Shown piece after piece: positions 63,736-64,000 of a stretch of DNA of 64,000 nucleotides. Origin of the DNA: Paenibacillus ehimensis NBRC 15659 (GTDB lineage: Bacteria; Bacillota; Bacilli; Paenibacillales; NBRC-103111); the NCBI RefSeq assembly GCF_004000785.1, contig NZ_BILX01000026.1, positions 1 through 64,000 on the forward strand, given 5' to 3'. Below the pieces are notes generated by a model. That model saw nothing but the letters and a program-made list of their open reading frames with translations. It did no database searches and was not told where the DNA came from. Made by a program: the position numbers and the translations under genes. Every line of letters begins with the position of its first letter. Positions within the stretch are counted from its first letter, which is position 1.

Positions 63736-64000
63736 ATGAAGGAGATTAAAACGAGGAATGTTGTGAAGGACATTAAACGTTTGGAAAGATTCCCAAACGT
63801 GTTGCATCGTGTAAAGCGTTCAAGCGCTCATGCCAAGCGGCAAGTTGATCATGACAAGACGACTTCCCAGTCTCCAGTTGAATTTGCTCAGCGCCATTCC
63901 GCAGCGGCTACGAAAAAAACAATACGTGCCCAAATGGGGATGAGTGTGCGTATCAACAAGAGATTGATCCGGCACATTCTAAAAAGGAAGCCGTTTCCAG
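63736..64000 (+). CDS. N-terminus of CD1107-like conjugative cell-wall hydrolase (runs off the window)
   Basis: The open frame from ATG 63736 to the window edge begins MKEIKTRNVVKDIKRLERFP, then a very basic stretch with QSPVEFAQRHSAAATKKTIR. I recognise this as the cytoplasmic N-terminus of the large membrane-anchored transfer protein that usually follows virB4 in Tn1549-like ICEs, with NlpC/P60 or lysozyme-type domains further on. The domain that would prove it lies outside. Its presence shows that the transfer region resumes after the cargo. Confidence 0.6.
   Translation, partial: MKEIKTRNVVKDIKRLERFPNVLHRVKRSSAHAKRQVDHDKTTSQSPVEFAQRHSAAATKKTIRAQMGMSVRINKRLIRHILKRKPFP

Noticed and set aside
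1-64000. CRISPR arrays, rRNA and tRNA genes
   Set aside because: No regular spaced repeats or rRNA/tRNA signatures were seen.

Overview
The window reads as one junction between a host chromosome and a large integrative and conjugative element (ICE) of the Tn1549/CTn family, in a spore-forming member of the Firmicutes, most likely Paenibacillaceae. The evidence is the Ger germinant receptors, Spo0E- and Sda-like proteins, a copper-amine-oxidase-type stalk domain, an SLH-domain remnant, strong AGGAGG ribosome binding sites and typical Firmicute transfer genes. The first ~290 bases are the 3' end of rlmD/rumA and are very GC-rich. Composition then drops abruptly, which fits insertion of foreign DNA at the 3' end of this gene. 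Neither the right end nor an integrase is in the window, so the element is longer than about 63.7 kb if it is continuous.

Layout. 0.5-1.3 kb: an AT-rich cargo gene. 1.5-4.1 kb: parA-parB and small ICE genes. 4.1-18.4 kb: a Tad/Flp-like pilus locus (CpaB-like, two CpaE-like, CpaF/TadA, TadB/TadC-like, four pilin-like proteins) ending in two secreted proteins, one of 1274 aa. 18.4-27.1 kb: a decayed tandem duplication of a small-gene pair, then a 2426-aa methylase-helicase polyprotein gene with a TnpV-like gene overprinted in another frame. 27.3-29.4 kb: a DUF3991/toprim protein and a Phd/RelE toxin-antitoxin pair. 29.4-42.8 kb: a candidate oriT with three perfect inverted repeats, MobC, relaxase, PcfB, an ArdC-like protein, VirD4, VirB2-like and VirB6-like proteins, an XRE repressor, a Spo0E-like phosphatase, PrgI and VirB4. 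virB4 is split by a 2.7-kb group II intron whose maturase gene carries an in-frame stop.

42.9-61.4 kb is cargo between virB4 and what looks like the next transfer gene (the N-terminus of a CD1107-like cell-wall hydrolase at 63.7 kb). It holds cheY, a diguanylate cyclase, a chemoreceptor, two complete ger operons (A-C-D-B and, on the other strand, B-A-C), an EAL / small protein / CBS-GGDEF operon, an XRE regulator diverging from a Spo0E/Sda-like fusion, a stretch of decayed sensor-kinase, SARP and SLH genes, and a c-di-GMP-I riboswitch with a terminator ahead of a LuxR-type response regulator. 61.6-64 kb: phage/ICE-type regulators, a sigma-70 region 4 protein, a DUF6075-like protein and the truncated hydrolase gene.

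How it may work together (inference): the element carries a normal conjugation machine, a partition system and its own adhesive or mating pilus, plus cargo directed at the host's developmental choices. That cargo can delay sporulation (Spo0E- and Sda-like proteins), trigger germination (two receptors) and make, break and sense c-di-GMP (two GGDEF proteins, one EAL protein, one riboswitch). The likely benefit is to hold or return the host to the vegetative state in which conjugation is possible. No single gene family here is new; the combination on one ICE is the noteworthy part.
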